This document shows positions 52,021-53,297 of a DNA stretch of 53,297 nucleotides, piece after piece. The DNA comes from Sphingomonas sp. (GTDB lineage: Bacteria > Pseudomonadota > Alphaproteobacteria > Sphingomonadales > Sphingomonadaceae): NCBI RefSeq assembly GCF_013812825.1, contig NZ_JACCSU010000005.1:1-53297 (forward strand). The letters are read 5' to 3'. The notes beneath the pieces were generated by a model. The model was not told where the DNA came from and ran no database searches. It worked only from the letters and a program-made list of their open reading frames with translations. Every line of letters starts with the position of its first letter. Positions within the stretch are counted from its first letter, which is position 1. Both the position numbers and the translations under genes were made by a program.

Positions 52021-53297
52021 TTGAACGAGATGTCCCCGCGCGATTCGCTCGACCGCCGAAAACTCCTTTCTGCGCTGAGAGGATTGCGTCGCGGCGACTT
52101 CAGCGTGCGCCTGCCCGACGAGCTGACGGGGATCGACGGCGAAATCGCCCGGGTCTTCAACGAGGTGGTCAGCCTCGAGGAACAGATCACCGACGAGTTC
52201 GAGCGTCTCTCCGTGGTTGTCGGCAAGGAAGGCAAGATCGGCCAGCGCGGCAAGGTCAGAGGCGCCACGGGCGGCTGGGAGGCCAAGATCCGCTCGGTCA
52301 ACGAGCTGATCGATGACATGGCGCAACCGACGGCCGAGGTCGCGCGAGTGATCGGGGCCGTTGCCAAAGGCGATCTTTCGCAATCGATGACCGTCGAGAT
52401 CGAGGGTCGGCCGCTCCGCGGCGAGTTCCTCCGCATCGGCAAGATCGTCAATACGATGGTCGAGCAGCTCGCCTCGTTCGCCTCCGAAGTGACGCGCGTG
52501 GCGCGCGAGGTCGGCACCGAGGGCAAGCTTGGCGGCCAGGCCAACGTGAAAGGCGTCGCCGGAACCTGGAAGGATCTCACCGACAACGTCAACCTGATGG
52601 CGGACAATCTGACGGGCCAGGTCCGCAACATCGCCGAGGTGACGACCGCCGTTGCCCGCGGCGATTTGTCGAAGAAGATCACGGTCGACGTGAAGGGCGA
52701 GATCCTCGAGCTCAAGGACACCATCAACGTGATGGTCGACCAGCTCAATTCCTTCGCTTCGGAGGTCACTCGCGTCGCCCGCGAAGTCGGCACCGAAGGC
52801 AAACTCGGCGGTCAGGCGCGGGTCGAGGGCGTCGGCGGCACGTGGAAGGATCTGACCGACAACGTCAATCTCATGGCCGACAACTTGACCGGCCAGGTGC
52901 GCAACATCGCCGAGGTGACGACGGCGGTCGCCAACGGCGACCTGTCGAAGAAGATCACCGTGGACGTGAAGGGCGAAATCCTCGAGCTCAAGAACACCAT
53001 CAACACGATGGTGGATCAGCTCAGCTCGTTCGCGGCGGAAGTAACTCGCGTCGCCCGTGAAGTGGGCACCGAAGGCAGGCTTGGCGGTCAGGCCGACGTG
53101 AAAGACGTTGCCGGAACTTGGAAAGACCTTACCGATTCCGTGAACTTCATGGCGAGTAATCTCACCGGCCAGGTGCGCAACATTGCCGACGTAACCAAGG
53201 CCGTGGCCGCCGGCGATCTTTCCAAGAAGATCACGGTCGACGTGAAGGGCGAAATCCTCGAGCTCAAGAACACCGTGAACACGATGGTGGATCAGCT
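52021..53297 (+). CDS. poly-HAMP sensor histidine kinase, 5' part only
   Basis: An open frame that runs off the end of the window (425 codons visible). TTG at 52021 is chosen because AAGGAG (52007-52012) has ideal spacing; ATG 52030 is nine bases further. No signal peptide or transmembrane helix is seen in this part. After an irregular first HAMP-like segment (about 10-150), near-identical 92-residue HAMP units repeat ('[18 protein letters not shown]', '[20 protein letters not shown]', '[15 protein letters not shown]'). Soluble poly-HAMP kinases of this type (Nik1-like) usually continue with a histidine kinase and receiver domains, which here lie outside the window. Confidence 0.88.
   Translation, partial: MNEMSPRDSLDRRKLLSALRGLRRGDFSVRLPDELTGIDGEIARVFNEVVSLEEQITDEFERLSVVVGKEGKIGQRGKVRGATGGWEAKIRSVNELIDDMAQPTAEVARVIGAVAKGDLSQSMTVEIEGRPLRGEFLRIGKIVNTMVEQLASFASEVTRVAREVGTEGKLGGQANVKGVAGTWKDLTDNVNLMADNLTGQVRNIAEVTTAVARGDLSKKITVDVKGEILELKDTINVMVDQLNSFASEVTRVAREVGTEGKLGGQARVEGVGGTWKDLTDNVNLMADNLTGQVRNIAEVTTAVANGDLSKKITVDVKGEILELKNTINTMVDQLSSFAAEVTRVAREVGTEGRLGGQADVKDVAGTWKDLTDSVNFMASNLTGQVRNIADVTKAVAAGDLSKKITVDVKGEILELKNTVNTMVDQ
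52511..53297 (+). repeat. 276-bp tandem repeats encoding HAMP units
   Basis: The phase markers coding VGTEG(K/R)LGGQA start at 52511, 52787 and 53063, exactly 276 bases apart (92 codons). Units are highly similar at DNA level, suggesting recent duplication or gene conversion. The array continues past the window. Confidence 0.88.

Overview
The window is about 53.3 kb of high-GC, gene-dense bacterial DNA. The gene content points to an alphaproteobacterium of the Sphingomonadales: a DUF3297 protein, paired DUF5985 proteins, several TonB-dependent receptors, a three-gene E1alpha-E1beta-E2 oxo-acid dehydrogenase set, a poly-HAMP kinase and frequent GTG/TTG starts. This assignment is inferred from content; no rRNA is present. 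Two tRNA genes (Thr-UGU, Glu-CUC) are present.

Layout. 1-3.1 kb: end of a TonB-type protein, 6-phosphogluconolactonase, a small membrane protein and an MHS-type transporter. 3.1-10.1 kb (minus): a carbon/redox run of HxlR regulator, aspartyl beta-hydroxylase, single-chain pyruvate-dehydrogenase-like E1, MaoC hydratase, CitE-like lyase and acetyl-CoA synthetase, with an azoreductase divergent from HxlR across a palindrome. 10.8-14.4 kb (minus): oxo-acid dehydrogenase E1alpha, E1beta and E2; the E2 linker contains a REP-like palindrome read in frame. 14.5-16.8 kb: DUF3297 and a psp membrane-stress operon (small leader ORF, pspA, pspC, pspB-like).

16.8-20.8 kb: a complete 4014-bp transposon with perfect 23-bp terminal inverted repeats and an 8-bp target duplication (TAAAAAAA). 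It carries an IS1595-type transposase, a BcgI-like nuclease-methylase fusion, its specificity subunit and a 47-residue basic ORF. It landed on the stop codon of the pspB-like gene, separating the operon from its downstream terminator.

21-26.3 kb: ZnuD-like receptor with a Zur-like promoter site, CDF exporter, threonine synthase, exonuclease III. 26.3-33 kb: copper amine oxidase, a TonB receptor/DUF4198 pair, an AraC regulator and a strongly foldable intergenic segment. 33-39.6 kb: tRNA-Thr, DUF429 protein, conserved-TM-helix protein, RarA, PadR, a glycosyltransferase and a deoxyinosine glycosylase. 39.6-42.9 kb: a MerR-controlled copper-type cluster ending in a Met/His-rich outer-membrane barrel.

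43.2-49.1 kb is the most unusual region: three closely spaced genes encoding a membrane-anchored protein of about 45 alanine-rich decapeptide repeats, a secreted fusion of MA-type metallopeptidase, beta-propeller and outer-membrane barrel, and a PrsW-type intramembrane protease. I do not recognise this combination as a described system. The window ends with a TIR-TM-TPR protein, a winged-helix/DUF5985 operon and the 5' part of a poly-HAMP kinase.
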